Positions 31,548 to 40,332 of a stretch of DNA of 64,000 nucleotides are shown here, piece by piece. A program made the translations under genes and the position numbers. The notes beneath the pieces are model-generated. The model saw only the letters and a program-made list of their open reading frames with translations, was not told the origin of the DNA and did no database searches. Every line of letters begins with the position of its first letter. Positions within the stretch are counted from its first letter, which is position 1. Origin of the DNA: a virus; IMG/VR virus record IMGVR_UViG_3300018962_000001, positions 1 to 64,000 of that record; one strand, 5' to 3'.

Positions 31548-32342
31548 ATGCCGGAATACAATTTACCGCTGGCGTATCTCCGACCCGTCCCGCGATTCGT
31601 GGTTGTCGCCGAGGAGCATCGGGCAACCAATACCCACACTTCAGGGCGGGACCGCGATGGGCTGGTGCTGGCAATCAACGGCGGCCACTTCAGCAAAGGC
31701 TGGCTATCCACCGGGATCGTCTCGTTTCAAACACCGTACGGGCAAGGCACCGGCCTGGGCGTACAAGCCACCGAAGTCCGCGACGCGACCTGGGATGAGA
31801 TTCGGAACGCTATCACGAGCGATCATGATCATGGCTGGCGCTTCCGCCCCAATTGCCGGGAAGCGGCGAACGCCTCCTTTCAACTCGTGATGTCCAAGGT
31901 CGTCGGCAACTGGACCACCGATGGTCCCTATGCCGGACATACCAAACCGATCCTGCCGGTCTCAACGCACCAGATCCTCTCCGCTGGAGAGCAGGCCGCC
32001 CAGCGCCACACCCAGATCCTGGGCGCGTGGACGATGCTCGTCGAGGCCCAACGCCGCGAGATCTTCACGGCCTATGGCGAACGGCTGGTCGTGGATCGCG
32101 ACTACCGGATCAAGCTGGCGCGGGATGCCTGGTTTGACCAGGGGACGATCCTGACCGAATCGAATATGTACGAGTTTCTTAACCTGATCCCCAATCTACT
32201 TGCGCCCTTTGGCGACCAGCAGTTTACGCTTTCGGACGAGTATGCCGCCAGCTTCGGATCATACGAAACCCGCTGCGCCGAGATCTTCCGCGAGCTGGAT
32301 CTGCCGATCGAGATCGATGCGTATGGCCGGAGGCGGGGATGA
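31548..32342 (+). CDS. tandem paralog 1, unknown phage protein
   Basis: 264 aa. It shares with the next gene a block SFQTPYGQ (near 60), TWDEI (near 83) and the general layout of an N-terminal beta domain plus C-terminal helical domain. No known family. ATG 31548 follows GAAAGGATTCATCC. Confidence 0.8.
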   Translation: MPEYNLPLAYLRPVPRFVVVAEEHRATNTHTSGRDRDGLVLAINGGHFSKGWLSTGIVSFQTPYGQGTGLGVQATEVRDATWDEIRNAITSDHDHGWRFRPNCREAANASFQLVMSKVVGNWTTDGPYAGHTKPILPVSTHQILSAGEQAAQRHTQILGAWTMLVEAQRREIFTAYGERLVVDRDYRIKLARDAWFDQGTILTESNMYEFLNLIPNLLAPFGDQQFTLSDEYAASFGSYETRCAEIFRELDLPIEIDAYGRRRG

Positions 32343-32971
32343 TTCACGATCTGATCGCCGTGTATAGCCTCGCGGTGCCCCGGTTTGTCACTGTTGATCC
32401 GGGGGTGCTTGGTCCCCCGGATCGCGTGTATGCGATCGTGGGGGTGCGACCGGGCGGATTCTATCTCCTGGGAGAAGTGAGCTTTCAAACGCCCTTTGGT
32501 CAAAGTCCCATCGTGACCATTCCGGCCAGCGCCTGCTGCGTCGCCACCTGGACCGAGATTCAGACGGCCCTGCTCCGGGATCATTCGAGTGCTTGGAGCT
32601 ATCGCCCGGCTGCTGATCCGTGGCAAGGCACGTTGTCGCAGGCAACGTGGGAGAAGATCCTCCGTGAGTGGGCGACACTTTGCGATCGGATGCGCCGGGT
32701 CATCTATGCCCACTACCATCAGTCTTACTATCTTTCCCGCCAAGCCTTGATTCACCGCCGCCTGCGCTTTGCCCAACGCAGGCAGAACATCCCGGCACTC
32801 GAAGAATTTGCGGTCGATCTCGCCATTGCCGTTCGCCGGACGCGCGATTGGTGCTTGGATCACGATTTCCCGCTGCCCGATCCCGGTTCACCAGAACTGA
32901 GTGTTGCCATGCAGGAGATCGAGTATCTCTTTCGGTATGACTCGCAGCAATATGCGGAGACGCTCGGATGA
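32339..32971 (+). CDS. tandem paralog 2, unknown phage protein
   Basis: 210 aa, a shorter version of the preceding protein: PRFVTVDPG, SFQTPFGQ, TWTEIQTALL and a C-terminal Arg-rich helical domain. ATGA overlaps on both sides. The pair probably arose by tandem duplication and then diverged. Confidence 0.8.
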   Translation: MIHDLIAVYSLAVPRFVTVDPGVLGPPDRVYAIVGVRPGGFYLLGEVSFQTPFGQSPIVTIPASACCVATWTEIQTALLRDHSSAWSYRPAADPWQGTLSQATWEKILREWATLCDRMRRVIYAHYHQSYYLSRQALIHRRLRFAQRRQNIPALEEFAVDLAIAVRRTRDWCLDHDFPLPDPGSPELSVAMQEIEYLFRYDSQQYAETLG

Positions 32972-33447
32972 AACAGCTCACCACCTTAATCGACGTGCAT
33001 CGTATTCTCGCGACCGAGGTGTTGGGCTGGCGCTTGGTGCGTGGGATGAATCTGCCGGGGCCGGAGCAAACGGACGAGGTGTGGGTGTACATCCACCCGC
33101 ACGATGGAGTCCTCCGAGGGCAGCCCTATCGCGTCACAACGCGAACCGGCACGACGTTTCAGGATCACTCCTGGGAACGCTGGCAGCCGCAGACCAATCC
33201 TGCGGACGCGAAGGAGGTCCTCCGGGCAATGGCCCGCCACGGATTCCTCTGTGAGATAACATATCGCGACACTGGCGATGGGCCGCCGGATGCGTGGGTG
33301 ACCTTCACCCCGCGGAAGGTCAGCTTTCCCGAAGTGTACTACCGAGGCATGGCGGACGACATCGAACCGGCGATCTGTCTGGCTGCACTCCATTGGCGCG
33401 GCTATCAGGTTGATCCGGCATTACTGCGCGCTCCGCGCGCAGACTAA
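32968..33447 (+). CDS. ABA-sandwich-like phage protein
   Basis: 159 aa. DAKEVLRAMARHG, a strand with WVTFTPRK, and EPAICLAALHWRG near the end resemble the phage ABA sandwich domain (BC1872-type) proteins, which typically end with an AICxAAL helix. Function of the family is unknown. Assignment is by pattern memory and moderate. Confidence 0.72.
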   Translation: MKQLTTLIDVHRILATEVLGWRLVRGMNLPGPEQTDEVWVYIHPHDGVLRGQPYRVTTRTGTTFQDHSWERWQPQTNPADAKEVLRAMARHGFLCEITYRDTGDGPPDAWVTFTPRKVSFPEVYYRGMADDIEPAICLAALHWRGYQVDPALLRAPRAD

Positions 33448-33462
33448 GCGTGGGAGGAATCT

Positions 33463-34587
33463 ATGCCCGAACAGTTAGTGGACATCGTTATCAGCTTCGA
33501 CACGACCGGATCGATGTATCCGGCGCTGACGCAGGTGCGGCGGCGGGTGCGTGAACTGGTGGAGCGGCTCTTTCGGGACATCCCCGGAATCCGTATCGGA
33601 ATCACCGCGCACGGTGACTATTGTGACGCGCGCAGCGCCTATGTGACGCGCCACCTCCATCTTTCGGATGATCCCGCGCATATCGTGCGTTTTGTGCAGG
33701 ACGTAGCGGCCACGCACGGCGGCGACTCGCCCGAATGCTACGAGCTGGTGCTCCACGAGGCCCGGAGCTTCTTGTGGCGACCGGGAGCGACGCGCGTCCT
33801 GGTCTTAATCGGGGACGACGTGCCACATGGTCCCGCGCAGAACCCTTCACGTCTTAACTGGCGCGACGAGGTAACCGCGCTCACCGATCTTGGGGTAACC
33901 GTTTATGGTGTCCAGGCGCTGGGTCGTGGCTACGCTACCTCGTTTTACCGGGAACTGGCGGAACGGTCGGGCGGGTATCATCTGACGCTCGATCAATTTG
34001 CGACCTTAACCGACTTGCTGCTGGGCATCGGCTATCGCCAGGCGGGCGCGGATCAGCTAGGCCAGTACGTCACCGAAGTGCAAACCAGTGGCCGCATGAA
34101 TCGGGAGTTGGCACGGGCCTTTGGCACGATGACGGGCGCGACGATTTCGTTTACGGAGCCGCGTGCTCGTCGTGATCGTGGCGTGTCGTTGGATGCACTG
34201 CCGGTTGATCCCGCATCCCTGGTTCCGGTCCATCCGTCGCGCTTCCAGGTGCTGGAGGTGGATCACACCACCGATATTAAGACCTTTGTGACCGATCAAG
34301 GACTGGGCTTCCGGGTGGGACGGGGCTTCTACGAGTTTACCAAGCCCGAAACGATTCAGTCTCGCAAAGAGGTCGTGCTTCAGCGCAAAGATGGATCGGG
34401 AGAAATGTTTACCGGCCCAGCGGCACGATCGCTCATCGGGTTGCCCCACGGGACCAATGCCCGCCTGCGGCCCACGGCCCTGGAGGAATATCGCGTCTTT
34501 GTGCAATCCACCTCCGCCAATCGGAAGTTGATCGGCGGCACCGGATTTCTCTACGAGGTCGAGGATTGGGATCGGAGTGCGGCATGA
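33463..34587 (+). CDS. von Willebrand factor A domain protein
   Basis: 374 aa. Residues about 5-205 are a VWA domain with an intact MIDAS start D13-T-T-G-S (IVISFDTTGSM), later Thr and Asp ligands likely in GGDSPEC and GDDVPH. The C-terminal 170 residues are a separate unknown domain. VWA domains bind proteins through a metal ion. No signal peptide, so it acts in the cytoplasm. ATG follows GGGAGGAATCT. Co-transcribed with two paralogs and an ABA-sandwich-like protein. Confidence 0.9.
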   Translation: MPEQLVDIVISFDTTGSMYPALTQVRRRVRELVERLFRDIPGIRIGITAHGDYCDARSAYVTRHLHLSDDPAHIVRFVQDVAATHGGDSPECYELVLHEARSFLWRPGATRVLVLIGDDVPHGPAQNPSRLNWRDEVTALTDLGVTVYGVQALGRGYATSFYRELAERSGGYHLTLDQFATLTDLLLGIGYRQAGADQLGQYVTEVQTSGRMNRELARAFGTMTGATISFTEPRARRDRGVSLDALPVDPASLVPVHPSRFQVLEVDHTTDIKTFVTDQGLGFRVGRGFYEFTKPETIQSRKEVVLQRKDGSGEMFTGPAARSLIGLPHGTNARLRPTALEEYRVFVQSTSANRKLIGGTGFLYEVEDWDRSAA

Positions 34588-35039
34588 GCAGTGGCTGGAC
34601 CCGCGGCGATCCGACTACCCTTAACGACCTGAGTCCCGGATCGCTCTTTATGACCACAGACGGAACCTGGGCCGTGAAAACCGAGTATCGGTATCCAAAC
34701 GGCCAGTGCGAATGTGCTCTCCTTGCGAGTGGTGAGTATGCTCACTTTGCAGATGGAGATGCGACGCTCGTCTGGCCGATTCAGATTCACGAGAAAGTCC
34801 CGGTCGATCCACTCTGGGAGGCGTTGGAGATCCTTCGTGTCCAGTGGACAACCGACGATCCCGGTGAACCGTACAAGTGGGAGATCACCAGCTACCCCGA
34901 TGGCTGGCGGGCCGACATCGTATGGGATCATCACGATGGCCCGATTCATTGTTGGGGCGCTCCTGGAGCAACGCCCCAGGACGCGATTCGGGAGACTCTC
35001 GCGCAGTATTCGCAGCGCCACGATCACGATGACCCTTGA
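34584..35039 (+). CDS. hypothetical protein
   Basis: 151 aa from ATG 34584 (ATGA overlap). Two-domain look: an SH3-like N-terminal part (DLSPGSLFMTTDGTWAVKTEY) and a double-stranded-RNA-binding-like C-terminal alpha/beta part. The stop TGA lies inside the next -35 box. Confidence 0.75.
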   Translation: MSSGWTRGDPTTLNDLSPGSLFMTTDGTWAVKTEYRYPNGQCECALLASGEYAHFADGDATLVWPIQIHEKVPVDPLWEALEILRVQWTTDDPGEPYKWEITSYPDGWRADIVWDHHDGPIHCWGAPGATPQDAIRETLAQYSQRHDHDDP

Positions 35040-35064
35040 CAAGCGCAAGATGATGCCGTAAGCT
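35036..35064 (+). promoter_or_regulatory. promoter overlapping upstream stop codon
   Basis: CCC then TTGACA (35036-35041), spacer AGCGC...ATGCCG, TAAGCT (35059-35064). The preceding TGA stop is 35037-35039. Heads the single gene 35095-35400. Confidence 0.87.
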
Positions 35065-35094
35065 GTCCACGTAGCAGCACAAGGAGGCAGAGAC

Positions 35095-35400
35095 ATGCAG
35101 CAGGCAGAAGGGACGACGATGGATCAAACGCTGGAGGGAGTGCTCGCGGCGCGGCAGGCAATCTTAGTCGGCCTGATCGCCCAGCGCGATGATGGAACCA
35201 AGCCGCTGGCCGAGCGGATTGCAGCGGCGCGTGATGCCTTTGGGATTCTCAAGGGAGATTATTACCAGGGGCGCGTTTCATACGAAACGGCGGCGGCGGC
35301 GGCGCGCATCCACCTGGAACTCGGCAATCAGGCCCGGACGGCACGCGGCGCGCGGCCTGTCCGCATTACCCCACTGACGATTTCGATGCAGATGCGCTAG
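35095..35400 (+). CDS. hypothetical helical protein
   Basis: 101 aa, helical. ATG 35095 follows ACAAGGAGGCAGAGAC; a second ATG at 35119. Ala run at a CGG tract (35288-35304). The last 35 bp overlap the convergent PLP-enzyme gene. Confidence 0.78.
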   Translation: MQQAEGTTMDQTLEGVLAARQAILVGLIAQRDDGTKPLAERIAAARDAFGILKGDYYQGRVSYETAAAAARIHLELGNQARTARGARPVRITPLTISMQMR

Positions 35401-36148
35401 ACAGGAGCGCACGACCCGCAGCGGTCGGCGAGGGACCGAGGACGTTCCAAAACAGGACGCGCCCGGCCCCTCGTCGTTGGCGGCAGATCTGCCAGGCTTT
35501 GCGGTCGTAATTGGGGCAGGAATCAAAGGGCACCGCGATCTTCAATTCTTTCTCAAACGGCAACGCATACTCGATTACCGTGGCGCGACCGGGATCATCC
35601 ACATGCCGTCCGACCTGCACGGCATAAAAGCGGGCAGCGGGCATACCGGCTTGCAGTCCCCGCGTTAACACCCCCGATCCCGCCGCCGACCAGACCTCAT
35701 CAAACGGGCCATAGGTCTCCCAGACCTGCCGCGCCGCCCGTGCAATCGCGGCGTGCGCCCCCGCTCCGGCCCCGCCGAACTCCATATAGTGCGCGCCCTG
35801 CTCCTTGCAGTAGAGCTGGCATTTGGCCTGCACATGACTCAAGTAGCCATGTGGAACCTGGAAGATCCGCGCGCCGAGGGCTTTGGCTTCGAGCGTGCGC
35901 GGATGTGGCTCCTTGCGCTTTGCCACAAAGATCGTCGCGCGGCGGCCTGTGATCCGCGCACAGGCCGCCAGCGCCAGCTGTGCGCCGCCATACGCGGGCG
36001 AGGCATAGGCCACTTCCGCGTAGCGGGTAAACAACTGGATGAGATACCGCCCTTTGGTTCCCCCCGGCAGGCGATCGTCGCGAACCACGGCAATGCCCTG
36101 ATGATCCTCGACGATCGGCACGGTCTCATAGATCGCAGCAGTGGTCAT
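35366..36148 (-). CDS. PLP-dependent fold II enzyme (ACC deaminase / D-cysteine desulfhydrase-like)
   Basis: 260 aa, shorter than the usual 320-340. GGTKGRYL near 29-36 puts Lys32 as the PLP Schiff-base residue (compare GGNKxRK), SPAYGGAQ near 50-57 replaces SxQSNH, and AAGSGVLTRGL is the PLP-phosphate loop. Such enzymes act on amino acids such as Cys, Ser or Thr. It overlaps the ParB-methyltransferase gene by 4 bp, which suggests a joint role, perhaps DNA modification. Substrate unknown. Confidence 0.82.
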   Translation of the reverse strand: MTTAAIYETVPIVEDHQGIAVVRDDRLPGGTKGRYLIQLFTRYAEVAYASPAYGGAQLALAACARITGRRATIFVAKRKEPHPRTLEAKALGARIFQVPHGYLSHVQAKCQLYCKEQGAHYMEFGGAGAGAHAAIARAARQVWETYGPFDEVWSAAGSGVLTRGLQAGMPAARFYAVQVGRHVDDPGRATVIEYALPFEKELKIAVPFDSCPNYDRKAWQICRQRRGAGRVLFWNVLGPSPTAAGRALLSSASASKSSVG

Positions 36149-38277
36149 AATTCCTCGCCATAGCGTCCTTCCGGCACCACCGGCGCGGCATGCCACGCTC
36201 CGGCGGACTGAATCGCGGACGGAATCGGATCAGCCACCGTGGGATCGGCAGCGGAGTCATCATAGGTGCCGGTCGGCACCTCGGCTCCGGTTTCCTCATC
36301 CACTTCGGTATCGTCCTCAATGTCGCCAAACTCGACCGGCCCGACCCACTCGGTCGCCTTGCGCCAATCGCCCTTGATGAAAATGAGGACGTTCTGATGA
36401 CTCTTACCCAACTTCCTCGCTTTTTCAAACTGACGCCCCACGCGCACGGCCAGCGATCCGATCGGCGTGACAAAGATGGCCTCATTATACAAGCGTGCCC
36501 CGGCATCTTCAAACGCCTGGATCGTGTGGCTCACAAAGTTGTGGTAGTGGCCGTCTTTATCGCGGACATCGCCAACCACAAAACACGCAAAGCGATCGGG
36601 CCGCAGCCGGGCGACCGCATGCGCGATAATTTCTCGGTAGATCGTGTGAAAATCCGCATAACTCATATTAGAAATATCACGGGGATCGTCCGAATAGACC
36701 TCCAGATCGGCATAGGGCGGACAACTGAAAATCAGATCAGCCTCAAAGTCCGGCCCCACCAGATCCGGCAACGTCCGCGAGTCGCCGCAATGCCAGATCG
36801 GCGTCGGGTCATCCGGGCGCAGGATCGATTCGATCTGGGATCGATTCGCGGCAACCTGCTCCGGGCGTAAATCAATGCCGGTATAGTGACGGCCCAGGTA
36901 GCCTGCGACGATTCCACGCACCGATCCCCCGGCAAAGGGATCAAGAATCTGCCCACCTTCCGCACAGAACCAGCGATACGCCAGCTCGGTCAGCACCGGG
37001 TCGAAGACGGACGTGCCGGTTTGCGACAAGCCCTCACCGGTCTGTTGGTTTATGTAATGGTCCCTTTGGAATTCCTCGGTCGTGAGCGGGCGGCCCAACT
37101 CCCGCTCTTTTTCGCGCTTTTGCTTATAGTAGCTCGGATCACGGCCCGAATCCGAGGTAAACAGCACGCCCGATGTATCGCGGGGAGCCTGTTTGCCGCT
37201 GGTCTTCATCCAGGCAGAATTCGGGCCGCCGCCGCCGCCGGGCGTGATCGCCTTTTCGCGTCGCCGGGCCTCACGATCGGTCCCCTCGCCTTCGGCCATG
37301 CGTGCCGAAAGTCCTCCGCCCCCGGCAGCGAGGCGATTGGACCCAGAAATGCCCTTGCCGTTGCCAATCGTATGTTCGCCCTTCATCAGATCTTGCCCGA
37401 AGGTGCGGCCATAGGACCGGGCCGCCCGTGCGCCTTGGGGCGAGTGCGCGTCCTCCCCGTCGCTGTCCGGCGGCGCATCAGCCTCTGCGCCGTCATGGTC
37501 CAATCGAGCCGCATACGCCTTCCGATCCCGGCGATACAGCTCCGATTCGCCACTGAGATTCTGGAGATTCGGGCCGCGCCCCAGCTCGCTCTGGATACCG
37601 AGTTTTAGCCAGGCTTTCTTGCGATCCGACCAATATCCTTGGCGGGCGTCGAGCACCGAGAAGGGCGGTACGCCAAACCGATCCGCCAGGGTTGCGCGCG
37701 CGGCTTCGGTGCTGGGCGTCGGAGCGGTCGCTGAGGAATCCGATCCAGAGTCATCCTGCGATTCCAGGTGCTCCAGCATATCGATCAAGGCCCGATCTTC
37801 GGCGGCCAGCTGGTCGTACAGCTCGGTATATTGTTCCTCGTCGCGAACCGCCAACGCGGCGATCGGGTCGAACGTCATCAAGGCCAGACGTTCTTCTTCC
37901 TGGCTGAGATGGACATAGATGACATCGATGAGCGGCAACCGGCGGCGCTGCGCGAGACTGACCCGGAGATGGCCGTCCACGATAAAGCCGGTTACCTCAT
38001 TGACGATGATCGGGGCGATAATCCCGATCCGGTTCATAATTTCCGTGAGGGCATCTTGTTGAATGCGAGTATGGATGCGCCAGTTTTCCGGGTGATTCAG
38101 CAGCGTATCCGGCGGTACCTTGACGAGCTTCACGATCTTGCTTTCCCACAGGGCGGCAAAATCGTCCGGGTCCGCCTGTTGGTGGGCCAGAATCTCGTCG
38201 ACGCGCTCCTCGCTGAGATCATGGATCTCAATCACGGGATGATCCGTGTCGTCCGATTCGGGGGCATGCGTGGTCAT
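36145..38277 (-). CDS. ParB-domain / DNA methyltransferase fusion
   Basis: 710 aa from ATG 38277 (MTTHAPESDD). Residues about 45-150 are a ParB/sulfiredoxin-like domain with IIVNEVTGFIVDGHLR as its nucleotide-binding core. Residues about 400-640 are a beta-class amino-methyltransferase: DPFAGGSVRG as motif I near 440 and SCPPYADLE as motif IV near 516, where SPPY-type motifs modify cytosine N4 or adenine N6. A Gly/Arg-rich linker joins them, with a five-Gly run from a CGG tract at 37224-37240. Probably protects phage DNA from restriction. Confidence 0.9.
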   Translation of the reverse strand: MTTHAPESDDTDHPVIEIHDLSEERVDEILAHQQADPDDFAALWESKIVKLVKVPPDTLLNHPENWRIHTRIQQDALTEIMNRIGIIAPIIVNEVTGFIVDGHLRVSLAQRRRLPLIDVIYVHLSQEEERLALMTFDPIAALAVRDEEQYTELYDQLAAEDRALIDMLEHLESQDDSGSDSSATAPTPSTEAARATLADRFGVPPFSVLDARQGYWSDRKKAWLKLGIQSELGRGPNLQNLSGESELYRRDRKAYAARLDHDGAEADAPPDSDGEDAHSPQGARAARSYGRTFGQDLMKGEHTIGNGKGISGSNRLAAGGGGLSARMAEGEGTDREARRREKAITPGGGGGPNSAWMKTSGKQAPRDTSGVLFTSDSGRDPSYYKQKREKERELGRPLTTEEFQRDHYINQQTGEGLSQTGTSVFDPVLTELAYRWFCAEGGQILDPFAGGSVRGIVAGYLGRHYTGIDLRPEQVAANRSQIESILRPDDPTPIWHCGDSRTLPDLVGPDFEADLIFSCPPYADLEVYSDDPRDISNMSYADFHTIYREIIAHAVARLRPDRFACFVVGDVRDKDGHYHNFVSHTIQAFEDAGARLYNEAIFVTPIGSLAVRVGRQFEKARKLGKSHQNVLIFIKGDWRKATEWVGPVEFGDIEDDTEVDEETGAEVPTGTYDDSAADPTVADPIPSAIQSAGAWHAAPVVPEGRYGEEL

Positions 38278-38287
38278 GGAACACTCC

Positions 38288-38674
38288 TTAGCGATCGAAG
38301 GCAGGCAAGACACCGGGCGTCGTTGGCGAGTCTGGAGGAAAGCGTCGCAGAAGATCGGCCAGCATCCCCTGAGTCGCGGCAAGCTGCGCTCCCAGCTCGG
38401 TCAGCTGGTCCTGCATCGCATCATCACCATCTCGACTTTGGGGAGAATCTTTGAACCGAAACCACCGCGCCAGAACGATAAACGCGCCGACCTGATGATA
38501 TTCGGACGCGAGGTTTTCAAAGGTCGTGGTGAGAAAATCAAGCCACCAGGGGGCAAGGTGCGGTGGGTAGCCCTCCTGCTGCCAATAGGTCAACATCGCA
38601 TGGGTGGCCCAGGTCAGGAGCCACCCACCGAGATACATCCAGCCTAACGAGTACTCATGCCAGAGGCGTTTCAT
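38288..38674 (-). CDS. membrane protein with coiled-coil tail
   Basis: 128 aa. N-terminal hydrophobic segment (about residues 10-29), a second amphipathic region near 60-72, and a helical C-terminus (LTELGAQLAATQGMLADLLRR). Part of the leftward membrane/lysis block. Might be an accessory lysis protein. Confidence 0.75.
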   Translation of the reverse strand: MKRLWHEYSLGWMYLGGWLLTWATHAMLTYWQQEGYPPHLAPWWLDFLTTTFENLASEYHQVGAFIVLARWFRFKDSPQSRDGDDAMQDQLTELGAQLAATQGMLADLLRRFPPDSPTTPGVLPAFDR

Positions 38675-38873
38675 CAGCGGACTCCTCTCCGAGATCGATC
38701 TGCGCGGGATCGATGATGCCCGCGTGGGTCAGCGCGCTTGCGAGCAGGCTGATCCGGTGTTCGAGGCGTTCGAGGCGCAGGCGTACCTCGGCGACCGTCT
38801 CCGGAAGATGCTCCACGTCGATCGGCGAACCGCGGGGAGCGCGCGTAGGTCCAGGCGCGGCGCGTGTCATCAT
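38655..38873 (-). CDS. small coiled-coil protein
   Basis: 72 aa from ATG 38873 (or the adjacent ATG 38870), following GAGGAGGACG. Disordered basic start, then a heptad helix (VAEVRLRLERLEHRISLL). Overlaps the next gene by 20 bp. Confidence 0.7.
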   Translation of the reverse strand: MMTRAAPGPTRAPRGSPIDVEHLPETVAEVRLRLERLEHRISLLASALTHAGIIDPAQIDLGEESADETPLA

Positions 38874-39003
38874 CGTCCTCCTCAGAATCATCGGCGAAGC
38901 GTACGGCATCGGGTTCATCGGGGAAATCGGTCGCGCCGGTGGCGCGATGAGAGATCAAGGTCGTCAAGCACCCAACGCGGGGATCAAGGGTCCGGTTCGG
39001 CAC
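38674..39003 (-). CDS. possible acidic protein, doubtful 3-prime half
   Basis: 109 aa from GTG 39003, which follows AAAGGACCGGAGCCAC. The first 40 residues are plausible (SEEDDDD acidic stretch) and fill a 110-bp gap. The second half lies entirely inside the 38655-38873 gene in another frame and looks like an out-of-frame Arg/Pro shadow. It may be a short gene, or the gap may be a leader. Confidence 0.3.
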   Translation of the reverse strand: MPNRTLDPRVGCLTTLISHRATGATDFPDEPDAVRFADDSEEDDDDTRRAWTYARSPRFADRRGASSGDGRRGTPAPRTPRTPDQPARKRADPRGHHRSRADRSRRGVR

Positions 39004-39802
39004 GTGGCTCCGGTCCTTTCTGGTCGGCAGAATCATCGGGAACCGGACGCACCGCCAGGCCCGGCGTCGCCCAGGCGCGCACTTCGTCCTCAACCGGCTC
39101 CCCACGGAGCCGAAGAATCCCGGTGAACTTCGCGCCATCCGTGGTGCGCAGCTGGGTAACGGTCAGCTCCAAGCGAATCTCGGCTCCGGCTTTGGTTAAT
39201 CCGACCACCGCGATGGGGCGGCCCAGAATAGCGCTTTCGCCCGTGAGTAGATACCGCCGAACCCCCCGCTCATGGGCTACACGATAGCGCTCCGGCATCA
39301 AGCAGGTTAGCGGCTCGCCGATCATCTCACGTGCGCTATAGCCAAACAAGAGTTCAGCCCCTGGCGACCAGGATCGGACTCGCCCCTCGCGGTCCATACT
39401 GATCACGCCATCCAGGGCCGGATCAACCGCGCCTTGGCGGCGGCGGCGGAGTTCTTGGAACAGGGCGACTCGTTCCAGACGATCCAGCAGGGTCGATGCG
39501 ATCATGGCGATGCCAATCAGGGTAAACCCAAACGCAATGAGGTAGCGCACCTCGATCGGCGACGGCGGCATAAACAAGAGCACTACGCCAATGACCAGGA
39601 CAATCAGGGTCACCGTGAAGCGGAACAGGACATTGCGGAGATTTCCGATCGCAACAATGCGCTTCCCGCCATTCACACGGGCGCGCTCAATCAAGAGGAA
39701 GTCCGTCACAGCGCACCACAACCCCCAAGCATTCAGTGCAACGCCCAGGATCGCAGCCACGATCTGGAGTACCTCCGGCCACGGGATCAGCTCAGGTCTC
39801 AT
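38984..39802 (-). CDS. membrane protein with C-terminal PAS sensor domain
   Basis: 272 aa from ATG 39802, which follows GAGGAGTCCGATC. Three TM segments (about 11-32, 61-79, 87-106), a short coiled linker, then a PAS domain (about 126-235) with DGVISMDREGRVRSWSPGAE and LFGYSAREMIGEPL, followed by a disordered tail. There is no kinase, HTH or cyclase output. The membrane part matches the separate protein at 40329-40802. It sits in the lysis block, so a sensor-gated membrane protein that times lysis is an attractive but untested idea. Confidence 0.87.
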   Translation of the reverse strand: MRPELIPWPEVLQIVAAILGVALNAWGLWCAVTDFLLIERARVNGGKRIVAIGNLRNVLFRFTVTLIVLVIGVVLLFMPPSPIEVRYLIAFGFTLIGIAMIASTLLDRLERVALFQELRRRRQGAVDPALDGVISMDREGRVRSWSPGAELLFGYSAREMIGEPLTCLMPERYRVAHERGVRRYLLTGESAILGRPIAVVGLTKAGAEIRLELTVTQLRTTDGAKFTGILRLRGEPVEDEVRAWATPGLAVRPVPDDSADQKGPEPRAEPDP

Positions 39803-40001
39803 GATCGGACTCCTCATGGTACCGCGCGTGGAGGGCGACCTGGCGCTCCACTTCCAACGCTTCTAACCGCACGGCTTGTTCTTCTTGCTGCTGGCGAAGA
39901 CGGCGCTGGCTCCGCCAGGCATCGAGGGCTTGGGGATCGGCGTGCCGTGGGGTGATGGGCTGCCCCAAGATCCAGCCTAACAACCGTAGCAACCGTAACA
40001 T
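39792..40001 (-). CDS. small protein with coiled-coil
   Basis: 69 aa from ATG 40001 (MLRLLRLLGWILG), a hydrophobic start that may insert in or lie on the membrane, then a Gln/Glu/Arg-rich coiled coil. A longer start at 40112 is possible. It overlaps the PAS protein gene by 11 bp. Spanin- or accessory-holin-like topology. Confidence 0.65.
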   Translation of the reverse strand: MLRLLRLLGWILGQPITPRHADPQALDAWRSQRRLRQQQEEQAVRLEALEVERQVALHARYHEESDHET

Positions 40002-40062
40002 GGGCGTTTCCCAATACCAGCGAGATTGCCGACTTTGCTTCAGGGCTGGTGGCGAAGCGGGT

Positions 40063-40332
40063 CTAATCTGTGCCACGGCGGCGCTCCTCGTGATTTGGGG
40101 GCGTGCTGTCACGGGGGACCGAGCGGGTGACGCGCTCGGCTAAGCCGAGCGCTTTATCTGCCGCAAGCGTCCCGTTCAAGGCGAGTTCGCGCCACTCGGT
40201 AAGTTGGGTCTGCAATTCGGTATATTGCCACCCAAAGACCCACCATTTTTTATGCCCACCGATGAGGATCAGCAGCGCAATGACCGGCAGGCCGCCCTGA
40301 GAAATAAGATTCCAAATGTCGGCAATGGTCAT
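40063..40332 (-). CDS. single-TM holin-like protein
   Basis: 89 aa from ATG 40332 (an ATG at 40341 is too close to the ribosome-binding site AAGGATC). One TM helix at about 12-26 (GGLPVIALLILIGG), then KKWWVFGWQY and a charged helix. Similar single-TM phage proteins often accompany lysis genes. Exact function unknown. Confidence 0.75.
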   Translation of the reverse strand: MTIADIWNLISQGGLPVIALLILIGGHKKWWVFGWQYTELQTQLTEWRELALNGTLAADKALGLAERVTRSVPRDSTPPNHEERRRGTD

